From Dictyophora rubrovolvata (Eukaryota > Basidiomycota > Agaricomycetes > Phallales > Phallaceae): DNA of 64,000 bases. Both the position numbers and the translations under genes were made by a program. How positions within the stretch are numbered: position 1 is the first letter of the stretch; the number at the start of each line of letters is the position of its first letter. The DNA is taken from contig CP114123.1 in NCBI GenBank assembly GCA_029959195.1, positions 2,294,001 through 2,358,000 on the forward strand, read 5' to 3'. Of the stretch, positions 13,169 through 24,854 are shown piece by piece. The notes under the pieces were generated by a model. That model saw nothing but the letters and a program-made list of their open reading frames with translations, was not told the DNA's origin and did not search any database.

Positions 13169-16100
13169 CTACTCCCCTGCAAATAGACGAATAAGCATAT
13201 ACGTCGAACATCCTATAAACCGGAACACTAGTGATGAATTAAGTAAACAAAAAAAAAATCTCGCGTACAAAGAACAAAAAGAAAGTACGTACAAGCAAGC
13301 CCGGCAACGGAATACAAAATGAACGTCATATATCCATTAACGGTACTATTCGCACCATGGTCTTGCGCGCTACCAGTAGCGGTTCTATTTATAAAAGAGC
13401 GTTTGTGAATTTCCAAGCATATTTTGCAGTAGAATGGGATAAAACATACAAAACAATAGCAGCGAGCAAAGCCTGTTAAACGGAGAATAACAAATAGGTT
13501 TTTTTTTTCAAGAATTCAGTACCAGTCAGTACCCGATGTGTGATTTTCAAAAAGAGGTTACACGAGGGAACTTACGTTTGTCAACGTCCAAGCCAGTAGC
13601 ACGCTTCATTTCAAAAAAAAGAGAGGAAACTATTAGTCCAAATTTGAATCACATCGTTAAAACCAACTCACTTGGTCCTAAACTGCCGATAATAATCCTC
13701 CTGCTGCGTAGCAGGATCAACCGTTTTCTCAGTTTTAGGAGGCTTAGAAGACAAAACATGCAGCGCATCTTCATACGCTGCATCAATGTCGCGTTCTTCC
13801 GTAGGTATGGCAGCTTCGACTTCATTTGTCTTCCCAGCGGCGGTTTTGACGACGCCCAAATCGGTAGATACTGTATTGTCGCCTTTTGTGCCCCATGACA
13901 CGTCACTAAAAAAAATTGGTCAAAACAGGGTTCCAAAAACAAAAAAAGGTTTTTTTGTCTGGCTTACTGGACATTGGCAAATGCGTAGACGTTTAAAACA
14001 GCTATGTATGATGGTGCCATGAGAAGGTATTGTATGAAAGATGTGACCATGTGCCATGGTTCAAACTGAAGAAAAAAGAGAGCGGAAATCAAATTTCGAA
14101 CCCTCCAAAACAAGACAGATAATAAAGAATTCTCTTCTTACAAATAATAAAGAAGCTACAATATACAACCCCAACGTGGCCAATAACGAAATAATGATAT
14201 CTCGAAAGACATGGTCTGAAAACAAGTTGTGCACGCCAAGCTGGCCGTCTTGATCTTTTACTTCTTCGATACCTTTGAAAGCCAGGAAAAAGGCGGAGAA
14301 CTACAAGCAACACATTTGAAAATTAACGGAAATAAAAAGGCGGTGATGGAGTTACGTACAGTCATATATACAGTAATAAGCCCAAACCCGACTATTGCAA
14401 GTGTGTACGCCCGCTTTGACCTAGATACGAATGTTACATTTCACTAGACGTGACTATACAAGTATCGCGCTTACCCTTGCGGTCGATTACCCAGCGATAT
14501 CAAAAAGCACATTATAAGCAATCCAAGATAAAAGTAGTTCAAAATAGTGTTCAAAATCCGGATCCATTTGCCGATATGAAATGCGGGATCTTCCAATGCG
14601 TTGCTAAGAATGGACTTCACAACAACGTTAGCCCAAACACTGACGGAAAAAAAACGAGGTGGAATGTTAACTTACAAACGCAATATAATAATTCGCCAAA
14701 GCGAACCACGCAAAGATCAAGTTATAGGTCTGGTACAGCATCTCGAGGTGTATCCAGAACTTGCGAATGAAAGAGTGGGATGAACGGTATATAAAGTGGA
14801 ACTTGAATGTTGAGTGGATGGCGGCAAAGAAGGAACCGTTTAGCCAGCGACGACGTTGCGAGACTAGTTCGGGGACCTGCAAGAGAATGTAAGCATAAGA
14901 AGTAGGAATCGAGGAAAGATGCGTACTTCGTCTGGCACGTCGGTGACTGCATATGCGCTCTTGACGTAGTGTAGTATCCATGCGCTACCACGTTTGGATA
15001 CCAACTCCCAACACAGAATACGGTCTTCGGCTAGATACATGTTCGCAGTGAAGATGTCCGCTCCCGAACCATGCTACGCAAAGAAAAGATCAATCATCAA
15101 TCATTAGCCACGGTAAAAGAACCCCTGACGACATACCATCTTCTCCCCCAAAAAGTACTTCTGAAGTGGTCCCTCGCCAATGGCATCATTCTGTAATGCG
15201 ATATACCGGTACGCACTAAACGCGCCGGGAAGAACTGTAATATACCCAAACACACTCTCGAGCGGTTTATCAAGGATGTTGCTCATCTTGTATTCAAAGT
15301 TCTGGGCGGCGACGAGTGGGTTGAGCAGGTTGAGGCCGTATCGGCCTTTTAGGGCAACGATTTCACCGCATGCACCACCGACGTTTGAGTTGATGTCGAA
15401 GGCTTTCCAAAGATGGTATATTGAAGTTGGACCAGGCATTGTCCCGACGTCTAGAAGGACGCATACGTTTGGCTGGAAAAAGACGGTAGAGAGTTAGACG
15501 ACGAGGAGTGTGCGGAATGATAACGGGCTACGTACTTGTAAGACTTGTCCGAATGCGTTAAAGAACCACCGGTGCGAGTTAATTTTCTTTTGATTTTTCT
15601 CTTTGAGGCAGAAGATGACTTGAACAGGGACAAGGCCTTTCTCCGCGCCTTCAATTTTCATCGATGGCGTTACCGAGACTAAGGTAAAACCAGAACTATG
15701 AGTTTTGGGGAGTTAAGAAAGATATTTAAGATGCATTACTTTGCGTGGTGTACTCGTAAATATGGGCGGTAACGGTCTTGTTGTTCACGATATTCTGTAA
15801 CATGTGTCATGTCCTCGATCGTCCCGTAGGCAAAAGTGGACAAACCTTAGCAATACCATCCTGATAACACCCCATTGTAGCAATGACGGACAATGTTCTT
15901 GAGTTAATCTTCATCCGCCCATCACTAACAATACAGACGACGACCTTCTTCCACCCATCCTTGCCCCAAGTCTTCGAGCGCTCACGCGTACACAGGTGGG
16001 CAATGTTCTTCATAACGCCATGCATGGTCCTTGTGAAAAGTTCTTCATCTTCATTATACATGGTAAGAACGATGAACAACTCAGTCCGGCGTGGTGGATC

Positions 16101-16880
16101 GTAAAGGACTTGACGAAGTGTGTAGCCCTCTTCGACGAAACTGTTTGGATCGCATGTTGCTGCAGAGTATCGCATGTACGCAAACTCTCTTTCTGTGCGC
16201 ATACTACATAGGGCCAAGAGTTTAGAGGGTACCGCCGCATCTAGGACGAAGTTGCCTTGGAAGAGTCTAGAAAGATAGTAATGGTATGTAAGTTAAGCCG
16301 ACAAGGATTGTGTAGCTCGGGGCATACTCTACACGTTTTATGGTCCTGTTACGCCTAGGAACACGCTGTGGAATCCGACCGTATCGAATATTAATATCTT
16401 CTTCTTCCTCATGTTCCCCGTCATCTTCGTCGTCTTGTGGTGGGGCGCCAGGTGATGGCGTCACGGTGTGGGGTCTAAGCAAAGGAATATCGTGGGCGGA
16501 GTCATAGGGAATAGACCCAGGAGGACCATAAGGACCGTTCAACGGATCTAATGAAGGCCTTGAATCAAAAAACGGATTCTGATAGTTGATATCCTGAGTT
16601 GAAGAAATCGGCCCTCCTGGAGGGTGTGGTGAGTATGGATCTCTTTCAGTATTTGCGAATGGATTTGGGATGGAACTGTCATAAGGATTTGGAGTTTGCG
16701 GTGGAATGTGCAATGGAGGTGGCGGACCAGGATTGGGATATGTTATTGGAGGAGGGGGAAATGTGTTAGAGTAGTGTTGGTATGGGTCGTCATAGCCAGT
16801 CTGCAAATGTATGAATGAATTGTGAATGAATTAAAGTGATGGGAGTATTTCGTGAGAAAACGCACGTTATGATACGCCAT
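13169..16880 (-). CDS. Chitin synthase, division 1 (class I-III)
   Basis: Processive family 2 glycosyltransferase of the plasma membrane that polymerises UDP-GlcNAc into chitin for the cell wall. Read from about 12 exons, near 900 residues. The N-terminus is a long proline-rich disordered tail (MAYHN, then about 150 residues rich in P, Y and acidic runs). The conserved core starts at [13 protein letters not shown] and continues with the catalytic region. Visible motifs are [38 protein letters not shown] (EDR) and [13 protein letters not shown] (QRRRW, product binding). Membrane helices follow. The C-terminus is rebuilt over four short introns as [13 protein letters not shown], then [18 protein letters not shown] and stop. 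The start is the ATG at 16880, spliced after five codons; the next in-frame Met at 16806 lies inside the intron. The [19 protein letters not shown] block is closest in my memory to class III enzymes, but the class is not certain. Confidence 0.93.
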
Positions 16881-17836
16881 GATTGTTTGCTGGTGATAAA
16901 GGTATAATCAAGGAAGAGACAGTGTGCTCGAGCGTGTTGCTGTCTTTTGAAGGATGGACAGGTGTGCTGCGAAAACACTGCAAGTTGGACGTATTGCAGG
17001 GCTGTGTTCCTGCCGCTTAGTCAGGCGCCGATGCCGTGACAACACTCGAACATACCACAAACAGCAACCACTTGCGCTTACTACGCGTTACAGGGTCAGC
17101 TCGACTAAAAATATACTAATGTATATGTGAGTTATTTCTCTCAAAAAATGAACTGAATATTACAGAGGATTCAGAATATAGCATATCAGATTTCTATGAT
17201 TTCCATCAAAGTTCCATCAATTCGTGCGGGCACAGTTTGCTGTGTATACTAGTATGTTCTATGTAAGTACCGTATTGAACGCTGAGTTCTGACTTTATGT
17301 AACTAGAAAGTGCGAAGTGGCTTCCGCGAGGGACCTTGCTCTGAATCTCTTTATCGGTCAATTGGTTCTTAGCGTCCAAGTCTCCGACATTTCACTCCTG
17401 GAAACTATGCTGCTCACTAGTTTCCATCATCAAATTTGTGAATCGACAACAATTTATCCTAATTCAGTAACTCGTAAAACGAAGTTCGGATATTTGGAAT
17501 TAAGTTACAGTGCACGTAATCAGCTAGTATGCACATAAAGTCATTGACAGAGGTGAGCATGCTAGACGAACTTGAAATCTTCCTCCTAAACTTAGAAAAA
17601 CGATAAAACATGGGTGCCAATGTCAGTCCTACTATCATCAAGAGCGTATGACATGATGGAATGCAGATGGTAAGTCCAAAGGGATACGAAACCAATAATT
17701 CGCTCAGTAGTAAAAAACCCGTCTTGCGATGGCTTACGTATTTTTTATGAACTGTTCTTTTGTGTCGTACAAAGGTCAACTCAAAGCCCATTTTCATAGG
17801 TCTTTCGTCCGTGTATATTGACTCGACAATTGCTAA

Positions 17837-17866
17837 GGCCACTACCAGTGGCCGCTTTAGCGGCCA
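17837..17866. repeat. Two overlapping perfect inverted repeats
   Basis: GGCCACT-ACC-AGTGGCC occupies 17837-17853 and TGGCCGCTTTAGCGGCCA occupies 17849-17866. They share five bases, so only one hairpin can form at a time. The role is unknown. Confidence 0.85.
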
Positions 17867-18738
17867 TGGCTTCCGAGTTTGATGCAGTGCAGTGTCACTA
17901 GGATAACAAATGCTTCCTTCATTGCTCAACGTCGAGTAAGCATAAGTACTCTGAATACACATCTTGCAGCTCAATTAGATTTATCTTTGGAAATGTAACC
18001 CCCACTTCCTGAAAGACCGTTCCCACACCGGAATCAGAAAAAATGCACCCAAAGGAAAAACGAAGGCGGCAGGAGCCTCTTAAGCATGGAACTACTATTG
18101 AATCTTCATACATCATGTAGGGGGCGCACCAGTCTCATTCACACAACAACATGAAACCCAAGACCTTGGGGAGCTCTTCTCGGCTTTTCTATAATGCAAT
18201 CTAAACGCTATCTGTCGAAGCAGAAACTGTTGGGGTCTCACATTACACTCTCATTTATCCACGTCCTTCCCCCCGTCCGGCGTCCATGTTATAATTTTAT
18301 AACTTTTATATTCAAACAGCCATTAGTTTTCATATCAGTATAGTGAGCTTCGACCTTCTTTCACCTTCAAGGAAAACCTAACAGAACTCTCTAAAACACA
18401 GTCAAATACATAAATAGCATGGATTGGATGTATTTTCGGCAACAGATCTGGCTGTTCGATATTCTGGGAGAAGATTTGTCATTGTTGAACCTGCAGGCAG
18501 AGTAGGATAAGGGATCCGACGGGCCGCGGGCAGAGCACTCCTCTTGGTAGACCGGAATGTGCAAAAGTAGTTTACATTGAAGATTATAGTCGTTCCGGGT
18601 GGGTTCTAGGCAGCGACCTAGAGATTCGTGCAAAGGTGCTGACTGGAAAGTACAAGGCCTAATAAAACGGCGTCGGGCGAGACGTGGCCATGGCCGATCC
18701 CACGTGGACTAATCCGAGATTCGAGGTGGCCATTCACC

Positions 18739-18746
18739 TATAAATA
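18739..18746 (+). promoter_or_regulatory. TATA-like box upstream of the efflux pump
   Basis: TATAAATA lies about 180 bp before the ATG at 18929. The leader after it is pyrimidine-rich (about 18838-18910), as is common for fungal promoters. Assignment is by position only. Confidence 0.4.
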
Positions 18747-18928
18747 TTGCTATGCTGCGGTGACGGGTGGTGACGGGTGTAAAACACCCTGGAAGGCCCG
18801 TACATAAAAGACTAGTGAAAAGACGTCACGGCATAATACCTTTCTAACTTAATTCTTCAGCTAATATCTCTTACTTTACATCTCTTGTTTTAATCTCTTC
18901 TTATAACCTTTTTTTTTTAATTTCGAAT

Positions 18929-21413
18929 ATGTCGCAGGAAGACGTTGAAGATTTTAGATATGCGGTGACGGCTAGTTCGACGTCGTTACCAGAAACTCTG
19001 GAGAAAGGACAAGATCAATCAATTCATTATCTCGATGGAGTCAAACTATGTCTTGTGATCGCGTATGGTTTTTTTTTGTATTTTTTTTTTCTTTTCGAAG
19101 ACCATTTTTAGATCATTTATGATAATTGTTGCACTTGATGGTTTTTCTCAACTGATTCTCTCAAGTTCTGGCGCCGCGATTACTTCTCAATTTGGTCCAG
19201 ATTCGGACATCTCTTGGATAACTAGCATTCTTGCGATCGTTGAGGTAATTGTAACTACTGGATCAGAACAAAAGATTGAACATAAAGCTTCTTCTAGGCG
19301 AGTTTCACATTGATTTACGGAAAAATACTCAACATTACACCTCCCAAAACTGTGGTCCTTTTCGCATGCGGAATATTTATACTCGGAAGTTTCATATGTG
19401 CGGTTGCACCGACATTTGGAGTCCTTATTCTCGGGAGAGCCATCATCGGATTTGGATGTGCAGGAATTTGGAACTGTGTGCTCTCCATCATTAGCCGAGT
19501 AATTATTCTTGCTTTCTTATACCAGTGTATGGGCACTCACTGATACATACCCGTAGATTAGTCCCTTGTCTCAAAGGCCTCTTCTGGTTACCTTAATGGT
19601 AGCGTGCTATGGATTGTGCAATGGTGCCGGACCAATCATAGGTGCCGTGCTCTCTGGTAATTATACTATTTCCTGCTTCTCCTATTCGAATGACTTTAAT
19701 TTCAAAAATAGAGAAACTTAACTTCAGGTATGTCGATTATATTTTTCAATGCACCGAATTGACCTTCCGTTCTGAACTTCTACATTCGCAGGTGGTGTTT
19801 TTGTGTGTTCTCTTATTTTAAATCTCCTTTCATCACGCAACTGAACTTCTGATATTTTAGACCCCAACCTCCCTGTAAGTTATTGATCTTACAATGAATT
19901 TCTCATTCGCTCAAAAACGACGTCATGTTCTGTCAGCTTACAGGCTTGGCAATGCTCATCATGGTGTTCTTCCTTCCAAATTTACCCGCTCTTGCAGCAC
20001 ATAAAGAACCGCTTTTGAATACGTGGTTGAGACAGGATTGGATTGGAACATTCCTGAGTGCCGTCGGGGTGTTTTCCTTGCTCGCCGGGCTACAATGGGG
20101 TGGAGACACTCAATCCTGGAATACTCCAGGAGTCATAGCGTCGATCGTAGTCGTACGTGAATATAAGCCATGATCGACTGCTATAAACATTAAACGCTCG
20201 ACTATAGGGATTCCTTCTTCTCGGTCTTTTTGTCGTATGGGAGATACGAGCGGGTCCTGAGGCAATCCTAGCTGTTAGCATGCTCAAAAGGCGAAATCTT
20301 GTGGGAACGTACTTGGTTTCGGTATGAGTAACATCAACTCAAACCCACACATTGTTATTTACTTCTGCCTCCAAGGGTTTTATACATTGGGCAACAATCT
20401 TGATAACTGTAAGAAAGTCGTCCCTCATTCATAAGTTTCATTTATGAACTAGTTGCGCTTAGTTGTATCTGGTAAGCATCTCTAGCTTCCTCTCTCGAAT
20501 AAAGTTGTCAAACCAATTTGTTAGCCTATTATATATCAAGTACGCGGGCTTTCGGTGATCACCTCTAGCGTAGAACTTTTCCCTCTAATAGGGTGAGCGT
20601 TCTTGACAATTAATCTTTCCGTCCGTTCATAACTTCTATTCAGCTCAGAAATATTCGGTAAGTGCTCATAACGTGGCCAGAAACGCTTCCTGATCGGGCT
20701 GTCAAATTGCATAGGTGCCATACTTAGTGGTGTAGCAGTTGCGGTATGTCCTTTAGCTAGAACTTGTAGCTGTCCTCAATTCTGATGAAATTGTTAGCGA
20801 ACAGGACATGTATGGATTTGGCTCTTTCTAACACCTTTCCTAACAACATTCGGGTATGCGCTTCTTGCGGTTTCCAATGTCGGTGCAAGCGCAATCTACC
20901 TTACCGTATGTCAAATTCTTGTTGGATTCGGTTTAGGCGCTCCTAGTCAACATCCCGTAAGTTTCCATTTTTTAAAATATCTGTTTTAAGACATGCTCTC
21001 TGTAGATTGTTATAGTTCAAGCAGAGTTTACCGATCAACCAGCTTTAATTCCACAAGCTACTTCTCTGATCTCATTTGTCGGAATTTTATTCAACGCGGT
21101 TGGCACAACGTAATACCTGAAGTTTTCTGTTGCTATTGGAAGACTTACGTCAATTTCTTTTAGGACGGGGAGTGTCGTGTTTTCAGAAATCCTTCGTAGT
21201 CAAGTCCAGAAATTAAATCTCGATCTCCCGAACGAGCTTATGTCTCAAGTCCTAGAGAACGCCGAGATCTTGGTGAAATTACCGGAAAGCCTGCGAACGC
21301 TGTTGGTAAACGCATATACCATCGCTCTTCGCCTTAGTCTACTAAGCGCAGCTGTTATCACTTCATTGGCGAGTTTATCGGCTTTGCTGATATCACGCAG
21401 GAGAATATCTTAA
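18929..21413 (+). CDS. MFS efflux pump, DHA2 (TRI12/multidrug-like) family
   Basis: Predicted 14-helix proton antiporter exporting toxins or drugs across the plasma membrane. Motifs in order: ALDGFSQLILSSSGAAITSQ (TM1 and loop), SWITSILAIVE, LIYGKILNI, AIIGFGCAGIW, NGAGPIIGAVLSG (antiporter motif), WCFYPNLP, LQWGGDTQSW, YQVRGLSVITSSVELFPL, GFGLGAPSQHP and a C-terminal helix before the basic end ISRRRIS. The frame can only be kept with very short exons: 16 nt (19712-19727), 11 nt (19792-19802), 14 nt (19861-19874), 33 nt (20376-20408), 9 nt (20463-20471) and 14 nt (20644-20657). Each is bounded by GT and AG, and together they spell conserved family residues, which supports the model. It converges with the P450 gene at 22540; whether the two share a pathway is inference. 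No break was found. Confidence 0.85.
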
Positions 21414-22539
21414 ACTCTCTGGTACTGTTAGTATAACTACTCATGGTTGACTGAGATCTGCGGCTGATACGCTGTCAGGGTCGTTCATTTTTAGTGATAT
21501 GGAGGGCTCGCCGCTCGCCGTGGAGAAGACGGGCTCGGACACGGAGTTGGGCAACCTACGTACTATCCATTGTAGAACTGATGGACTATTTATATTTATA
21601 GAGAAAATAATTTGTATCAGTTTTACATCATGAAATTTGTATGTATGACCATGTCATTGAAGTTTAAGAATCCCAGCAGCTTAAGTTGAAACTCACCTTC
21701 AGCGGTCGAGAGTACTACCCACAAGACTAAATGTTATTTAAGCCCCAGGCGAGTGCAGTGCAGGTGTTTGATTGCGTTCGCCGCTCTTCCCCGGGAATAT
21801 TTGATACCGGTTATAGGACTCATAAACGTATACTGACCCATACTTACTATATTCATGGTGCACAAATCGCCCGCGGCAAGATCATGCCTTGATATTATAC
21901 ACGGGAATAAATGACGCGATATATGTAGACATCGACACCGTTCCTGTTAAATTCAATTTCAAGACGTACCGAATCTAAAGAATCAAAGCCGCACCAGCAG
22001 TCGATACGAACTTCTTAGCCGATCCGCTGGATAGAAATGCTTTGCATATACTCAAGCTTGGAAGGTAACTTCGGCTCAGAGAACAAATGGCATCAAACGG
22101 CTATAATGACTATGTCCGGAATACGACCGCAGAAGAACTGGACAAATGCAGCACACAATCAGTGTTTAATTTATATATTGTTCAACTCGTCTTACAACCC
22201 GGAAGATTCTGTCCTTTGAGTCGACTATGATGAACTGAACGCGCCTGAATCAACTGCCTGATCTCAGACTTCGAATCAGTGGTGCAGGGTGCCTTGGTAT
22301 TAGCTGCCGTGTTTAAAAACTGCTCATACCTATTTGAACATTGGCATTCAGTATTTAAATATGGAGATATGGCATCATAACAGTACATGATATACAACAG
22401 GTGGTGGTATCGTGGAGGTGAGCTTATCCGGTCTAGAAAAATGCATCTCGACGTGACAAATCATGAATAAAGCGTTAAGACAACGACAAAAGCAACAGGA
22501 GATTCGGAAGATGACGCAGGAAACGCTAGCATGGATCTT
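21414..22539. other. Intergenic region between convergent pump and P450
   Basis: Contains the 3' flanks of both genes. I see no additional gene, repeat or structured RNA here. Confidence 0.5.
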
Positions 22540-24854
22540 CTACCCTCTACTCTCTATCTGCACCCATAGATCCCCCTTCGCCAATATAAAATGATCCCTT
22601 ATATTCTCTTCCCACTTCGCTGGACGAAAATCACGTGCAAGTCTGAAATTATACTTTTTCAAAAGCGCACAAGTCACGGTTCGTAATTCAAGCAAAGCCA
22701 ATTGCCTGCCGACGCAGTTTGCAGGTCCTGTCAAACAGCTCAGAACAAAACGATAAGTCGAGACATAACTTATGTACGTACCATAGCTGAAAGGTATCCA
22801 TGCCGACTGGTCTGTTATTGGAGACTTGCTTAACCATCGTTCTGGATGGAAACCATCCGGATCAGGGAAGAAATAACGTGGATCATGATGTACTGTGAGG
22901 AAACGAATAAACGTATAGGAAACTATGCCACAATCAATACTTACTTGTATACGTATGTATTTGTACACTTGTTCCTTCTGGGATCCACCTAATCAGGTTC
23001 ATCAATTCAGCTCAAAATATTAACCCAAAAACACTAACGTATCCCCTATCATAATACCGCCATTATCGGTGCTACCTTTCGGGAGGACCCGCTGGCTTCC
23101 GCTCGGGGTTGCCGGTGCCAATCGCAATGTTTCGTTACTGGGTTATACATCAGAATCCGATATGCTCGAGGTAGCTGTAAGGAAAATTGCGTCCGTACAT
23201 GACTGCGTTAAGATATTTCAACTCTCGTAAGTTTTCCCCCGAATATACATCTTCGATAGCAGAAAAGTGATCATCAATTTCAATTTGAAGGGTTTGAAGC
23301 GCATGGGGGTTCGTTAATAGGTAGTAAAAAACATTAGAAAGAGTTGTTCCGGTTGTGTCAGATCCTAACACAAATTAATCCCTCTTTTAAAAAAAAGTTT
23401 GAGATAAATTATTATACCTGCAAGAATCGTTAGACCGGCTTCCAATATCAAAGTCGACAGAGGTAATATCTTCTCTCCTCCCCGTTCTTCATCTAACTAT
23501 AACACTATTCAACAAGCAAATCGATCATAAAAAGACAACACACTAGATTATAAAGTAAGTCTTTCATCCTAGGACCTTCTTTCATTCGCTGTTCAAGCGT
23601 ATCTTTCGAAAATTTGCGAATCCATGTTACATCTGCCTTATTCCTCTCGGGGAGAAACTTGATATACTCTCGAACCCATGGTATCATTCCAAAACACTCT
23701 TGTGTGCTTTTATTGACCAATAAACTTGGTATCCAGGCAGTACAGGTGAAACGGACGTACAACAAAGATTGCCGCCCAATCTTCATAAATTTGACTGTTT
23801 CCGACTGAGGACCATCTTTCAGAAGCTGGAAACGCCCGTTGAATCTTCAAACAGTGGTAAGTCAGCAAAATTAAGATAGGAATTTTAAAGGGCGTACGCC
23901 AAGTCGCCCATAATGTCGAAGCTGTTGAGCCGATGTCAAAGAAGATCACAATTAAGGGACCAATAACTCACGATAGTAAAGAAAACCAACCAGCCAGGTC
24001 GAAATCCCGTTCTCCGGCTTTAGCCACGATGTCCACAAACTGTTGCGTACGACGTATGACAATATCTTTATATTGTTGTAAAGCAGACGAAGTCATTCCA
24101 CGTTCCCATAACTTTCGCCTTTCGGAATGTTCTTTAACATCGACCAGCGCAAAAAGGCTCGGAGCGGTATGCGGGGGGATGAAAGCAAGATAGCCTTTCC
24201 GTAAATTGACATAAATCTTAATACAATGAATTCATATAATGTTATTTATTACTTACGATCTGACTTGCGAAATGGCCTGGCAGCTAAGACTATGGGCACC
24301 GCAGCCGCCTCAGCAATATGGATATGGTTCGGTCCTGGACAAGAATAGAATGTCATCATACTTTAAGTTTTACTAGGGCGCGCCACACCGTACCCGTTCG
24401 AACGTATGGTCCGTATTTGGCATGAAGTTTGCGGTAATAAAGATGCTGGTATTCCTGTTTGGCAATCCACATGGCTCTAAATCTCGATAGTCGTGCGAGT
24501 CTTGGGCCTGGAATAGATGCCAAGGGGTGAAAAGGCGAGAGTCGATAAGCCACGAGGGAAAATAATAATGTAAAAAAATAAAGGGAGAAAGAAAGAAAGA
24601 TGTTCGTATGATATCGAGCATAGCAAGCTAATGCCAGAACGATTGGCGCCCCTGCGAGCAACGAGACATGTATCCAAAGCTTTCGTGGTTCAAGTTTGTT
24701 GAAAATGAGATGACAAGCCTATTATTAGAAGTCTAAGTTGAAAATACCAATTATTGAAAAAACAAGGACTCACTAAGCCTCCTCCAACACAAATGGAAAA
24801 ACTAGGAGAAGGCCCATTCGTCAAGAGGTGGAACATGGTCGAAAGGGAAGCCAT
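22540..24854 (-). CDS. Cytochrome P450 monooxygenase (class II, ER-anchored)
   Basis: Haem-thiolate monooxygenase inserting one oxygen atom into a lipophilic substrate with electrons from P450 reductase, at the ER membrane. The N-terminus has two or three hydrophobic segments (LLAGAPIVLALACYA, then LYFFTLLFSLVAYRL), followed by the hinge HPLASIPGPRLARLSRF. The I-helix reads LAGSDTTGTT, the K-helix NETLRL (ExxR), the PERF-like segment FHPERWL, and the haem loop FSYGPANCVGRQLAL with cysteine in the expected place. The I-helix, K-helix and haem loop are on separate exons. The start is set at the ATG at 24854 because exon 1 (about 27 codons) splices in phase to CHLIFNKLEPRKLW, a segment typical of basidiomycete P450s. 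No break seen. The substrate is unknown; the neighbouring efflux pump makes secondary metabolism or xenobiotic handling plausible. Confidence 0.9.

Larger units (their letters stand above)
16881..18928. other. Intergenic region with overlapping palindromes
   Basis: This holds the divergent promoters of chitin synthase (minus) and the efflux pump (plus). Two overlapping perfect hairpins lie at 17837-17866. An open frame of 171 codons on minus (17459-17974) has no domain I recognise and is probably chance. A decamer GGTGACGGGT is doubled at about 18760-18780, close to the pump promoter. Confidence 0.5.

Noticed and set aside
17459-17974. Open frame of 171 codons on minus
   Set aside because: No domain, no splice partner and no start context. 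Its hydrophobic stretches do not match any membrane family I know. Probably chance.
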